From Cranoglanis bouderius (Eukaryota > Chordata > Actinopteri > Siluriformes > Cranoglanididae), in assembly GCA_023630585.1 (NCBI GenBank), contig CM042547.1, positions 1,362,450-1,426,449 of the forward strand: a stretch of DNA of 64,000 nucleotides, in the 5' to 3' direction. Under the pieces are notes generated by a model that saw nothing but the letters and a program-made list of their open reading frames with translations, had not been told where the DNA came from and did not search any database. The position numbers were made by a program, and so were the translations under genes. Below, one piece after another: positions 23,277 to 36,405 of the stretch. Positions within the stretch are counted from its first letter, which is position 1; every line of letters begins with the position of its first letter.

Positions 23277-24641
23277 TCCTTGGTGGCAAAACCCTTGTTG
23301 GCAATCACAGAGGTCAGACGTTTCTTCTAGTTGGCTATCGGGTTTGCACACATCTCAGGAGGGATTTTGTCCCTCTCCTTTTGCAGATCCTCTCCAAGTC
23401 ATTAAGGTCTCGAAGCTGACGTTTGGCAACTCGAAGCTTCTGCTCCCTCCACAGATTTTCTATGGGATTAAGGTCTGGAGACTGGCTAGGCCACTCTAGG
23501 ACCTTAATGTGCTTCTTCTTGTTGCCTTGGCTGTGTGTTTTGGGTCATTGTCATGCTGGAATACCCATCCACGACCCATTTTCAATGCTCTGGTTGAGGG
23601 AAGGAGGTTCTCACCCAAGATTTGATGGTACATGGCCCCGTCCATCGTCCCTTTGATGCGGTGCAGTTGTCCTGTCCCCTTAGCAGAAAAACACCCCCAA
23701 AGCATAATGTTCCCACCTCCATGTTTGACGGTGGGGATGGTGTTCTTGGGGTCATAGGCAGCATTCCTTCTCCTCCAAACATGGCGAGTTGAGTTGATGC
23801 CAAAGAGCTCGATTTTGGTCTCATCTGTCCACAACACTTTCACCCAGTTCTTCTCTGAATCATTCAGGCAAACTTCAGACAGGCCTGTACATGTGCTTTC
23901 TTGAGCAGTGGGACCTTGCGGGTGCTGCAGGATTTCAGTCCTTCACGGCGTAGTGTGTTACCAATTGTTTTCTTGGTGACTATGGTCCCAGCTGCCTTGA
24001 GATCATTAACAAGATCCTCCCGTGTAGTTCTGGGCTGATTCCTCACTGTTCTCATGATAATTGAAACTCCATGACGTGAGATCTTGCATGGAGCCCTAGA
24101 CCGAGGGAGACTGACAGTTATTTTGTGTTTCTTCCATTTGCGAATAATTGTACCAACAGTTGTCACCTTCTCACCAAGCTGCTTGGCGATGGTCTTGTAG
24201 CCCATTCCAGCCTTGTGTAGGTCTACAATCTTGTCCCTGACATCCTTGGACAGCTCTTTGGTCTTGGCCATGGTGGAGAGTTTGGAATCTGATTGACTGA
24301 TTGCTTCTGTGGACAGGCGTCTTTTATACAGGTAACGAGCTGAGATTAGGAGCACTCCCTTTAAGAGAGTGCTCCTAATCTCAGCTCGTTACCTGTGTAA
24401 AAGACACCTGGGAGCCAGAAATCTTGCTGATTGATAGGGGGGGATCAAATACTTATTTCACTCATTAAAATGCAAATCAATTTATAACTTTTTTGAAATG
24501 CGTTTTTCTGGATTTTATTTTATATTCTGTCTCTCACTGTTAAAATACACCTACCATTAAAATTATAGACTGATCATTTCTTTGTCAGTGGGCAAACGTA
24601 CAAAATCAGCAGGGGATCAAATACTTTTTTCCCTCACTGTA

Positions 24642-25868
24642 TAGATTTAGCGTAGATGGGACATGCTGCTGTCTTGCAATCCATGAAGAAAAAAGCCAGG
24701 TTCTTGGCAGTTGGGCTGGGTTCACACAATGAGGTAAACATCACTTGCAGAACAGCTTCCACCTAATGGCATAAAAAACCTGTATGGGGCTCTTGTGTTC
24801 AGGAGTGTTTCCTGGACCGCTCGGTCGCAGTCCTCAGTTGGTGATTCAGTACAAGGGCTAGACCTACACACAAATGCCAAATTTTGCTGTCCATAAGTGA
24901 CAGCAGATCTGCTCAGGGAGGAAAATGCCAGGAAGTGCTGACCACTAGCGAGAAAAGTAGTGGAAACCAAGGTCTTGCTCACTACTTCAGGGACACAAAC
25001 AGGACTCTGTGGCCTAGTTGCTGAGTTCTGAACAGAGTAAGAAGAATCAGCAATTAAGGAAGAATGGCATATCATAAATAGGTTGTGTGCAGTGGTTGGC
25101 CAAAATATCCTATACCAGCAGGATGTTCAGTTTTTCAATGGAAAACCACAATCTGCAATGGTTACCTTGGTGAAGACGTCTTGGGTACAGACACAACTCT
25201 CCTGCACAGTGTACCTAATGCATTATTGTAAAGTCCTGGCAGATGAGTTGGTCTCAGTGAGGTTAGTTGTGGATGGACCCACCTGAGGAGATTCTCTTTA
25301 AGGTGTCGAGAGACATTTGACCTTGTGCCACCCTAATGGTTGATATAGCTGATGTCAAAAAATTGCTTGAGCTGAACAACATGTGGCAACATCTCAGAAG
25401 TAATAAGAACTTGAGGGCCATATGGACCTTCCTCAATTCCAGTTGGCTTATGTGTTTTGACCTTACAAAAAGGGGCCACATATCCACCATTTCCCAGCCT
25501 GTAACAAAAGCATCTGTAGCAATTATCTCTCACCAGTTGGCAGACACTGCATCCTTGAGAGCATACCGTATAGCAAGGCAACTTGCATGTCGCTGGTGCA
25601 CAGCTTCCAGAGAAAGATAGCCCCACAATAAGTACATGTAGTCTGACGTGTGCAGGGCGAGAAGAAGAAGGGGAAAGTGAAAGATGACTGTATGAAGGCT
25701 GTATTAATTGCAAGTACTACATCATAAGTATGTGACTTTATGGAATGTCTCAGCATATGTGCGTATGCACAAGGAGGTATCCAGGTGTTTCTTACCACGC
25801 CTGATTGTTAGGTGGGGTAAAATAGAATAGAAATGAATATTACAAAACCGTCATACATGCCTCTAAGG
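24642..25868. other. Intergenic DNA, nothing recognised
   Basis: Several 90-125 residue open frames overlap on both strands with no family resemblance; no element ends recognised. Confidence 0.45.
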
Positions 25869-26842
25869 CAGGGGTTCCCAAACTATTTTAATTACAAAAC
25901 GAGAGAAACCGATAGTCTCCTCTTTTCCTCCATTAAATAATTTTACAGTTTAATATTAGAAATACCAATGATGGATATTGTGTGCTAATATTTTGAAATG
26001 TTACTGGGAGTCACATTCAAAGAAGCCACATTTAAATGAATAAGGTACGTGTTATTTTAGTCTTCTTCACTATCCTGACAGGCATCACTGACGTAGTTCA
26101 GCAATAAAAATGGACAAATTTCCCTGTCCATCTATCTCCGCTAAACAAACTAGCATTGATTCTCAAATTGCATACTTAGGTACTATTCTAGAGCATTTTT
26201 GAGTAGTAACACTGACTGGGTTTCCTATTACAGTTTTTGGATGACTTTTGTTGAACTGAACTGAATTTTAAACTGAATTTTAAAAACCTCTCATGTGGCC
26301 TTTGAACCTTCTGAAAGGTCTGTTTTGCATACAGTCTTCTGGATTTTCTAGATTAGTAAATACCTTTGAATGTAAGGTTAGAGTTTTCAATTTGAGATGC
26401 AGATCATGACAACAGTCATGATGACAGTGGAAAATTTAAATAGACAGAGCTCGTCAGTGTGTTTAACATAGCTTTGCATGAAAGTGCTAAAAAGTTTTAC
26501 AGTTTTGCTTCTTCACGTGCATGCAAAGTCATGTGCCAAGTATGAACTAGAGTCCTCTGCTTCACATCAGGCCATATCACATCACCCTGGCATGGATTAT
26601 TTTCCTCCAACAACAGTAATTCCCACTAGAATGGTAAGTCAGAGCAAGGAATATTCCTTTGGTTTTTAGTCACTTATGATACACATATGTATGTTACTCA
26701 CATAATAAAATGTTCAAATGTTACTGTAGTCCTAAACCCTCAATCAAAGATAAAAAAAGTCAAAGCTTGAGGTCACAGAAATTCATAATGTCTCATTATG
26801 TTTCACCAGCCCCCTGAAAACAAAAATGTTTGGGAATCTCTG
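25869..26842. mobile_element. hAT-type nonautonomous element with 8-bp target duplication
   Basis: Starts CAGGGGTTCCCAAACT and ends with the near-inverse GTTTGGGAATCTCTG. It is flanked by CTCTAAGG (25861-25868) and CTCTAAAG (26843-26850), an 8-bp duplication with one mismatch, the hAT hallmark. The 974-bp interior has no transposase frame. Confidence 0.8.
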
Positions 26843-27219
26843 CTCTAAAGTACCACTAATGTATGTAGCTATTACACACTGCTGCTGCTCATGTCAGACT
26901 TGAAAACAAATGGCTGCTTTGGCGACAGCTAATGCTTGGATACAGGTCAAGGCAACATATTGGAGAGCAGAGATACAAATGACCTTGGCAGATGGAGGTC
27001 CTAAATCAAGCTAGGCAATCAAACCAGTTTACAAATGCCTTTGCTCCTAATTTGCTTCCCCAACCATGCAGAAAACATTCCAAATGCATATACTTTGACA
27101 TTTAATTAATCTTCATGTATCACATATTTTTTTTAAAATAAGGTTTTTGTGTGGTAATACAAATGTTTTCCAACTGGTCATATTAGTTTGTACATATTTA
27201 TTTGCAATAGTCTTATATA

Positions 27220-28609
27220 CAGTGCCCTCCACTAATATCGGCACCCTTGGTAAATATGAGCAAAGAAGGCTGTGAAAAAATTGTCACAGCCTTTAATTTT
27301 ATTGTTTAACCTTTTGATCTTTTGTTAAAAGAAATCACAAAAATACTCTGCTCTCATAGATTTCAAACAATCGCAAACAAAACACAGGTTTATCAAAAAA
27401 ATAAAAAAATGTTAAATATATATGTGCCACAATTATTGGCACCCTTTTAGTCAATACTTTGTGCTATTGGCCATGGCAGGACCTTGATTTTGTGGTCAGT
27501 AAACCATTTTTGTGTTGATTTTGATGTGTGTTTTGGATCATTGTCCTGCTGGAAGATCCAACCATGGCCCATTTTAAGCTTTCTGGCAGAGGCAGTCAGG
27601 TTTTCATTTAATATCTATTGATATTTGATAGAGTCCATGATGCCATGTATCCTAACAAAATGTCCAGGTCCTCTGGCAGAAGAACAGCCCCAAAGCATTA
27701 AAGAGCCACCACCATATTTAACCGTGGGCATGAGGTACTTTTCCATATGGCTACCTCTCTGTGTGCCAAAACCACCTCTGGTGTTTATTGCCAAAAAGCT
27801 CTATTTTGGTTTCATCTGACCATAGAACCCGATCCCATTTGAAGTTCCAGTAGTGTCTGGCAAACTGAAGACGCTTGAGTTTGTTTTTGGATGAGAGTAG
27901 AGGCTTTTTTCTCGAAACCCTTCCAAACAGACTTTTCTGAACCCAAGATGCAACTAACTTCTGCAATTCTCCAGCTGTGATCCTTGGAGATTTTTTGGCC
28001 ACTCGAACCATCCTCTTCACAGTGCGTCAAGACAATATAGACATGCGTCCAATTCCAGGTTGATTCATAACATTTCCAGTTGACTGGAACTTCTTAATTA
28101 TTGCCCTGATGGTGGAAATGGGCATTTTCAATGCTTGTGCTATTTTCTTATAGCCACTGCTCATTTTGTGAAGCTCAACAACCTTTTGCCGCACATCACA
28201 GCTTTATTCCTTGGTATTACCCATTGTTATGATTGACTCAGGTAATTTGGCCTATGTGTTACCTCATATTTCTGTGAAACAGGAAGTCATGGTTGAACAA
28301 TTTCCTGTTCCTAGTCAACCAGGTGTACTAAGAAATGTAAAATATCAATGGGAATATACTTAAAATATATTTTTCTCATATGAATTCATAAGGGTGCCAA
28401 TAATTGTGGCACACATATATTGAACAAAGATATATATATATAATATTTATAAACCTGTATTTTGTTTGCAATTATTTGATATCCATGAGAGCAGAGTATT
28501 TTTGTGAATTGTTTGAACAAAAGATTAAAAGGTTAAACAATAAAGACAATTTTTCTCAGCCTTCTTTGCTCAAATTTACCAAGGGTGCCAATATTAGTGG
28601 AGGGCACTG
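27220..28609 (-). mobile_element. Tc1-like transposon E, copy 1, lacking the third catalytic residue
   Basis: Ends CAGTGCCCTCCACTAATAT and the inverse, each next to TA. Minus-strand pieces of transposase: N-terminal helix-turn-helix near 28080-28210, KSPRITAGELQKLV, W-S-D-E-T-K-I-E-L-F-G near 27800, YGGGSLMLWG-like block near 27700 and QQDNDPKH near 27535. The segment coding SPDLNPIENLW and the C-terminus is deleted between about 27465 and 27475. Sister copy: 45725-49246. Confidence 0.88.
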
Positions 28610-28611
28610 TA

Positions 28612-31185
28612 TATATACATTTAATCAGTATATAATATGGGAACTGTACTGGTCCTCACAAAGTTCTCACTAATATACAATAACAAATAACCTTATACTG
28701 TATGTAGGATACTTCTTACTGTAATTAAACATACTCATTTTGCTTACTACTTGCACTATTCATCATTAGTTTTAATGCTTTTAATAAATTTTCTTCATTC
28801 ATTAATTTCCTTAGCACTTTATAATGGATTTGTGTAGTGTTGAATTAATTTTTTTTTAAACAAATTTGCTGTGAAAATGTTTTTTTAAATAATAAACTGG
28901 AATGTCATCACATACTGTGAAAAATATATTACAAGGTCACTGTAAACTGTAATGCACAAAGTGACTCACCCAACCAGCCCGCTATCCTGTCAGAAAGAAT
29001 ATGTCTCATCTAAGATAAAATAGGGAAAGCAGCTCTATGTAGTCATAAACTCAGTAAGACCTCAGAATTCCTTTTTCCAGGGCAATGTTTTGCCTCTTTC
29101 TGCTCCAGTTCCTACATTTGAGCTGATAACAGATTTATCTCCGCTCTAAGATGTGAATGCACAGTAGATAGGGACATGTTATCTACATATACTAGCTTCT
29201 TTTATTTTCTATTTATTTATTTTATAATCTATAGAAACAAATACTTGGAGAAAAATGATGTATTGCGGGCTTTTAATTGTTAATTGTGCAACCGTTGACT
29301 TTTTATTATTTTTTTTTGTATGTAAGTGCATAAAGCATCATTTGTTTAATTACTGTAAAACAATGTACTATTCTTGATTTTTATTTGTTAAAATTTATTT
29401 ATTTATTTATTTTTACATATATATTACTCAGTCTACAGAACCCAACTGTTGCCTTTGACTGTTTTCTTGGGGTATAAATATGAGATTTCAGACATGCAAA
29501 ATCACTTTGTTATCTATCAACATGGTGAAAACCAAAGAACACAAAAGAGTTAGATGGTTGTTGACCTGCACAAATCAGGTAATTGATAATATAAATACAT
29601 TAAAAAACGTACAACTGAACACAATCAGAGCCATAACAAGATAAAAAAAAAAAAACTGGAACAGTTCGGCTAAGACAAAGGATGAGCAGACTGCCCTATA
29701 CACCCTGAAGAGGATGTGCAAATTTAAGAATATTATAGAGCATGAAATACTCTGCATGGAATCCAAGATGTCTCTACAAGTGTCTCCAACCTTAGACATT
29801 AGAGGAAGAGGCTCAGTACTGTTATTCTCTGCACCAAATAGCCTATTAATTGTAGGGGTCTTGAAAATCACACCATGGTAAAACTGTGTTATAAAAAATA
29901 TAGAGTTTATAAAGTGTGTGATTCATTTCATATACTCATTTTGTTTCATTCCTGAGAGGGTGCCAGTATAGGTGTTTCTATATTTCTATAGAAACATCTA
30001 TAGGTGTTTCTATATTTCTCTGTTTTTATATTTATTAAAAAGAACAAAAGAATTTTATGTTACCGGTAGATGAAGACTGATTCAGTATAAGGGAGACACA
30101 ATTACATAACCAGTAGTTGCGCAAGGTAAGAACATTTTACTTAATTAAACTGGATATTCGTATTGTTTAAAGGCCATAATGTGTTATCCAAAACACCTGT
30201 CATCCAACATGGTGGACGAATCTGTAATGAGTGCTCAGAAGAAGATATGGCTTCAGAAATATGATTAGTTCCTATTTTATAATTACTGCCTCTGTAAATA
30301 CTCCTCGCAGTGCTTGAGTACATGGTTCACTGTAATGGTACTCTTTTGAGTATAATTAAAACATATTACTTTTACTTGAATTATTATTTTATTTTTATTT
30401 TATTCAAATAAAATATTAAACTTTTCTACAATTATTTTTGATTACTGCTACAGGGTAAAACAAGTAGAACTCAACACACCAACATCCAACAAGCCTAGTT
30501 CTTCTTGTTACTAATTTGTATGCCAGAAACACCCTTAAAATATACTTCAGGAAGGAAGCTATTGAAGAAAAAACATTTCAGACCGTGACCCTGTTTGAAT
30601 CAATTCCAAAATCGAATCAGTTCATCTGCTGGTTACAGTGATAATTCCATATAAATCCTACAGACATTCAGCCACTCGTTCTTGAGATATCGTGCTAACG
30701 GGAATCTCTGATGGATGCACGGATGAATGGATAATTATTGTGCACTTAATAATGAATAATGCATTAATACTGCAGACTGTAAGACAGTTAAGTAAGACAG
30801 TATGTGCTTTTAGTTAAATAATTAAAATTTCAAAGCCAATCAAATGAAAGCAGTTGCCTGAAAAAATTCTACACTTCAGGTACCAAATGCTTAGTCAACA
30901 GCACTGAGACAATGGAGATGCCCAATTTATCAAGCACTTTCAAGTTTAACTGTTTTTTGTTTTTTGTTTTTAATTAAGAAAACAAAGGGGAAAGAAAAAA
31001 AGAAAGGAAGTAAAAAATATTATGCAAATGTACATATATTTATCCATAAATCAAGCACTATTTTGCAACAGTAAAAAATCAAATACTTAGGAAACACACA
31101 CACACAAACAAAAGCTCTACACATATACAGTATATTCATACGTATTCACAAATATTATTAAATATATATATATTTACCCCACAAA
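28612..31185. other. Intergenic DNA, nothing recognised
   Basis: AT-rich with short simple repeats (ATTT near 29395-29412) and a local duplication of TAGGTGTTTCTATATTTCT near 29968-30017. No coding exon or intact element seen. Confidence 0.5.
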
Positions 31186-33420
31186 GCACACCTGCTTATT
31201 CATGCAGTTATCTAACTAGCCAATCTTGTGGCAGCAGCGCAGTGCACAAAATCATGCAAATACACGTCAAGAGCTTCAGATAATCTTCATATTAAACATC
31301 AAAATCGACTGCAAAAGTAATCCCATTGACTCCAACCGCAGTACTGCCATCGGTGCTAGATGGGTTGGTTCCAGCGCCTCAGAAACCACTTATCTCCTGG
31401 GATCCCTATGCACAACAGAGTCCTCCCAGAGCAGTGTGGAAAAAAGACACAGCTGACGGGGCAGATTTGAAGGTGCAGAAGTGAAATACTGGGCTGGCCA
31501 AAGATGACAGGAAGGGTACACTAACTTAAACAGCACCCCTTCCACAGCCTTGGTGAGCAGAAAAGCAGCTCAGAGTGCACAAACATGTCAAACCCTGAGG
31601 CGGTCAGACCATTATAGCAGAAAATCCCATTCCCTTCAGTCTAGAACCTTGACCGGTGTGCTGAATTCTGACTTCCACTGTGATGCACAGGTGGTAAGTT
31701 CAGAACCGGGAATACAGTGAGGGGAAAAAGTATTTGATCCCCTGCTGATTTTGTATGTTTGCCCACTGACAAAGAAATGATCAGTCTATAATTTTAATGG
31801 TAGGTGTATTTTAACAGTGAGAGACAGAATAACAACAGAAAAATCCAGAAAAACGCATTTCAAAAAAGTTCTAAATTGATTTGCATTTTAATGAGGGAAA
31901 TAAGTATTTGATCCCCTATCAATCAGCAAGATTTCTGGCTCCCAGGTGTCTTTTACACAGGTCTTACTTAAATGGAGCGCTCCTAATCTCAGCTTGTTAC
32001 CTGCATAAAAGACACCTGTCCACAATCAATCAATCAATCAGATTCCAAACTCTCCACCATGGCCAAGACCAAAGAGCTGTCCAAGGATGTCAGGGACAAG
32101 ATTGTAGACCTATTCAAGGCTGGAATGGGCTACAAGACCATCGCCAAGCAGCTTGGTGAGAAGGTGACAACAGTTGGTGCGATTATTCGCAAATGGAAGA
32201 AACACAAAATAACTGTCAGTCTCCCTCGGTCTGGGGCTCCATGCAAGATCTCACCTCATGGAGTTTCAATGATCATGAAAACGGTGAGTAATCAGCCCAG
32301 AACTACACGGGAGGATCTTGTTAATGATCTCAAGACAGCTGGGACCATAGTCACCAAGAAAACAATTGGTAACACACTACACCGTGAAGGACTGAAATCC
32401 TGCAGCTCCCGCAATGTCCCCCTGCTCAAGAAAGCACATGTACAGGCCTGTCTGAAGTTTGCCTGAATGATTCAGAGGAGAACTGGGTGAAAGTGTTGTG
32501 GTCAGACGAGACCAAAATCAAGCTCTTTGACATCAACTCAACTCGCCGTGTTTGGAGGAGGAGGAATGCTGCCTATGGCCCCAAGAACACCATCCCCACC
32601 GTCAAACATGGAGGTGGGAACATTATGCTTTGGGGATGTTTTTCTGCTAAGGGGACAGGACAACTGCACCGCATCAAAGGGACGATGGACGGGGCCATGT
32701 ACCGTCAAATCTTGGGTGAGAACCTCCTTCCCTCAGCCAGGGCATTGAAAATGGGTCGTGGATGGGTATTCCAGCATGACAATGACCCAAAACACACAGC
32801 CAAGGCAACAAAGAAGTGGCTCAAGAAGAAGCACATTAAGGTCCTGGAGTGGTCTAGCCAGTCTCCAGACCTTAATCCCATAGAAAATCTGTGGAGGGAA
32901 CTGAAGGTTCGAGTTGCCAAATGTCCGCCTTGAGATCTTAATGACTTGGAGAGGATCTGCAAAGAGGAGTGGGACAAAATCCCTCCTGAGATGTGTGCAA
33001 ACCTGGTGGCCAACTACAAGAAACGTCTGACCTCTGTGATTGCCAACAAGGGTTTTGTCACCAAGTATTAAGTCGAAGGGGTCAAATACTTATTTCCCTC
33101 ATTAAAATGCAAATCAATTTATAACTTTTTTGAAATGCGTTTTTCTGTTTTTTGTTGTTATTCTGTCTCTCACTGTTAAAATACACCTACCATTAAAATT
33201 ATAGACTGATCAGTTCATGGGTCCAGCCTAACAGCGTCAACAGTCCAGGTTGGAGGTGGTGGTGCAATAGTATGGGGAATGCCCTCCTGACACACATCGG
33301 TCCTCTCAACAATAATGGAGCACAGTCCAAATGCCCCAGCCAGTCTGCACTTTTCTACTGACCCATGCAACTACCTCGGTCACAGTGTACTCATTCTACA
33401 ATGTCCATTTCCAGTTTGGA
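31186..33420 (+). mobile_element. Old Tc1-like transposon F, split by a younger Tc1
   Basis: 31186-31712 matches, with many changes, the N-terminal part of a Tc1 transposase whose signature is GARxxGxSxSETADLLG (seen here as GARWVGSSASETTYLLG). After the inserted element, 33215-33420 resumes with a GGWRWWWCNSMGNA-like degraded version of the VxAGGGGVMVWG region (GTCCAGGTTGGAGGTGGTGG). The family recurs inverted at 54846-55443. Confidence 0.7.
31715..33214 (+). mobile_element. Tc1-like transposon D, copy 2, nested in Tc1 F
   Basis: Left end CAGTGAGGGGAAAAAGTATT follows TA; the right repeat is cut off at about 33214. The transposase reads from ATG at 32059 (MAKTKELSKDVRDKIVDL...) to a stop after ACLKFA at 32464-32466, then continues in another frame from 32487 with all three catalytic acids visible: W-S-D-E-T-K, QHDNDPKHTA and SPDLNPIENLW. 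A further in-frame TGA at 32931-32933 looks like a CGA to TGA change. The C-terminus ends KGFVTKY before TAA near 33070. Best preserved Tc1 in the window, yet inactive. Confidence 0.92.
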
Positions 33421-33889
33421 CTGTGAGTAAAAACCCATTGCATGCATGTTGTAACTATGATGAGACCAATCATGGCGCGAAATATTACAGTCTACTTTAA
33501 CAAGCTACATCTGTGATCATGCAGCTACTGCCATAATTTTCTAAATTAGGCAAATTTATCTCTATATCTAAAGTGATCTAATCTAATTATATATTAGATT
33601 TGATCTAATTTTGATCAAAGTTTTTTGAACTATCCCTAATTTTATATTTATTCCAAGTTTGATTTTTTCCTGTAGTATGTATGTATATATTTATCTGTTT
33701 ATGAATTAATTTACTGAAAAAAAAAATCTTTCTTTAATTTTCTTTCACTAATAGTCTACTTCTGTGCTGTATTTATGTATTTATTTCATGCATATAAGTT
33801 ATTGGTTGAATCTCAAATGGCTCATTGTCGGGGACTAAATATAGCGTCAAAGTTATGGTTTCCTATTCCATGTAGTACACCTACAGTGC

Positions 33890-34155
33890 ATATAAAAAGT
33901 CTACATACCCTTGTTAAAACTGCAGGTTGTAAAAATGAAACCAAGCTAAATCATGCCAGATCTTTTTCTACTTTTAATGTGATATAGCAACCAACAAAAT
34001 TCAAGTGAAAATAAATGGAAATGTTTAGAGGGCAAAAAGAAAAAGAAAAAACATACAGTAACCTGGTTGCATAAGTGTGCACACCCATCAAAATCATAAA
34101 GGTAGTCTAGAGGAACAAGTACACCCTTCCTACTTCCACAATCATGTGGAGTTCA
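33890..34155 (+). mobile_element. Terminal fragment of a Tc1/mariner-type element
   Basis: CAGTGCATATAAAAAGTCTA followed by CATACCCTTGTTAAAACTGC is typical of the ends of fish Tc1-like elements. Only the first 250 bp or so can be followed, with no transposase. Confidence 0.5.
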
Positions 34156-34644
34156 TTTGCTTTGTTTTTTTTTTTTTTTAGCTGAAAGGCTTCAAAAAAT
34201 ATGATGTCATTTCCAGTAAGGGAACATAGTAAGCATCGATGCTCCCTGGTTTTTGCGGTGCATTGTGGGATTTTTAGGGAGTGAACGTTCCAGTGCACTA
34301 GAAGGATTTTGCGATTGAGATAGCCCTTAAAATGGCCGACTCCCTGATCAGTGAGCTGACTACTGAACTAGGGAGCTGACTGAGACGCACCAGTCTTTTG
34401 AAGATCTTTAAAGCAAGTGTGACAAATATTCAAAAATAGAAGAAATAAATAATATTTATTTATATGGAGATCAAAGGATCTCCAAGACTAATGGATCATG
34501 GCTGTAGCAAGAATCTATGATTAGCATGCTTTGCACAGAGCTTGCTGCCCCTGTAATGAATGTTTTCAAGATTATACATTTTTACTTGCTTAGTTTAAAA
34601 TATTTACATATAACTACTTTTGACATATGTACAGTATATACAGG

Positions 34645-35046
34645 TTTTAGAGCAACATATGCTTCAATCCGGATTCCATCCCACCTTTACTTCTGAGAGA
34701 CTCTGCCTCTCTAAGATACTCTTTTTATACCCAATCATGTTACTGACTTGTTGCTAATTAACATAATTAGTTGCAAAAAGGTTCCTCCAGCTGTTTCTCT
34801 TTAGTAACACTTACTTTTCCAGCCTTTAGTTGCCCCCGTCCCAACTTTTTTGAAACGTGTTGCGGCCATCAAATTCAAAATTACCTTATTTTTTTCTTAA
34901 AATGGTACATTTCCTCAGTTTAAACATTTGATATGTTTTCTATGTTCTACTGTGAATAACATATGGGTTTATGAGATTTGCAAATCATTGCATTCTGTTT
35001 TTATTTACATTTTACACAGCGTCCCAACTTTTTTCGAGTTGGGGCG
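34645..35046. mobile_element. Fragment related to the Tc1 at 11415-12852
   Basis: Shares with 12535-12690 the order TTTTATACCCAATC, CAATTAAC/CTAATTAAC, GTCCCAACTTTTTT and GGCCATCAAATTCAAAATT, and ends with a second CCCAACTTTTTTCGAGTTGG. Non-coding end fragment. Confidence 0.55.
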
Positions 35047-35049
35047 GTA

Positions 35050-36139
35050 GTTAGAACACACAGTGGTTAAAATGATAGTTATAAAACAGATTTCCTTTTT
35101 TAATCTGATTCAAATCTACAATTGTGTCCTCAGTGTTCTATTGATATACCAGAAATATAGCGATAAGTAGTGTTCATCACTAACATAAGCGGGTGCATGA
35201 TGGACCCACTGTCCAAACGGCTGTATCTACTGCACATGCTCTGCCTCCAACTCTACTGCGCAGACCCTGGCTCCAATTTTTACAAGATGGCGACTTCCAT
35301 TTTGACCCCCCCAAAAAAAGGCTTCAAAACTGTGCAATGGCAGTGAATGGCATCATGTTATCCACTCCTATACAGTCACTGGTTGACATGCAGCCTAGTA
35401 ATTTGTTAATAACATGACTGAGCTCAAATAGAATTAATGTAAACATGTCATTGTCTATGTTTATAAGCAAAGATTTTGGTCAATCTGGATGAATTAATTC
35501 CAAGTTCAGATCCAGAATGAACTGTTTACATGTATTCTAAACTGGACAGTCTTTATCAAATCTGTGCTTATCTCTATGTTAGTTGTAATCCAATCCTAAA
35601 TTATGTGCATGTATGGAGCGAGATTTAGTGATTTACCACTTTATCATAATAACATGGAGTGTTTGAGTCCAGTCAGCTTTTCCTTGCTCATTGTAGTCAT
35701 CCCAGTGTAATTATTAAACAGAGGGTCAGAGGAAGAGTTTATGACCACAGAAAAGTCATATTTTCTGGACTTGTGTATGGATGCTCTGGTTGTTGAAAAT
35801 AAAGTTGTCTGATGTTAACAATATTAACATTAGGAACAATGTCAAGGGAAAGTAAGGCTTTATCAAGGTGTTTCTTCTTTGTTTTACCATTTCTACATCC
35901 TCACTAAATGGCTGATGAAAACGCTGAACTTTACTGTGTTCTGCATCTGCCTCAGAATGTTAGTTTGACGTCCATCGCATCACCAATCCGTCCTCACAAT
36001 TATTTTAAATAGATTAAAATCTGTATGATGAACTGTGTTTTATGACCATTGTATTGTATAAGGCACACATCGTGACTCAAACACACATGCACAGAACACA
36101 CACACTTTTTGCGATTGTGAAAGTAATTTGATGCAAAGT
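35050..36139. other. Intergenic DNA, nothing recognised
   Basis: No exon, element end or long frame recognised. Confidence 0.45.
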
Positions 36140-36405
36140 TGAAAGTGAAAGTGACAGTGACATGTGAAGGCCAATGTATGGTAACCCATACTTGGAATTT
36201 GTCCTCTGCATTTAACCCATCCAAGTTAGTGCACACACATTAGGAGTTGTGAGTAGTGAACACACACACACTACAAACCGTGAACACACCCGGAGCAGTG
36301 GGCAGCCGTTTTTGCTGCGGTGCCCGGGGAGCAGTTGAGGGTTAAGGGCCTTGCTCAAGTGCCCAACAGTGGCAGCTTGGCGGTGCTGGGATTTGAACTC
36401 ACGAA
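36140..36405 (-). mobile_element. tRNA-derived SINE, copy 2
   Basis: Same body as 22768-23043 (CACAACTCCTAATGTGTGTG on the minus strand, CTGCTCCCCGGGCACCGCAG). The tRNA head is truncated just inside the B box (GAGTTCAAATCCC), so the A box is lost. Confidence 0.75.

Larger units (their letters stand above)
22240..24639 (-). mobile_element. Tc1-like transposon D, copy 1, with a retroposon inserted near its right-hand coding end
   Basis: TA-flanked ends CAGTGGGGGACAAAAGTATT (22240) and the inverted equivalent ending CACTG (24639). Minus-strand transposase: start near 24270 (MAKTKELSKDVRDKIVDL...), two helix-turn-helix blocks (GYKTIAKQLG; TREDLVNDLK), an early stop after ACLKFA, then the catalytic part in another frame with W-T-D-E-T-K and QHDNDPKHTA; the region that should follow is shifted. 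Most of the body matches the copy at 31715-33214. At 22453-23276 an unrelated retroposon interrupts the C-terminal end. Confidence 0.9.

Noticed and set aside
24722..25798. Cluster of 75-126 residue open frames as a possible gene
   Set aside because: Frames overlap on both strands without recognisable domains, splice order or start context.
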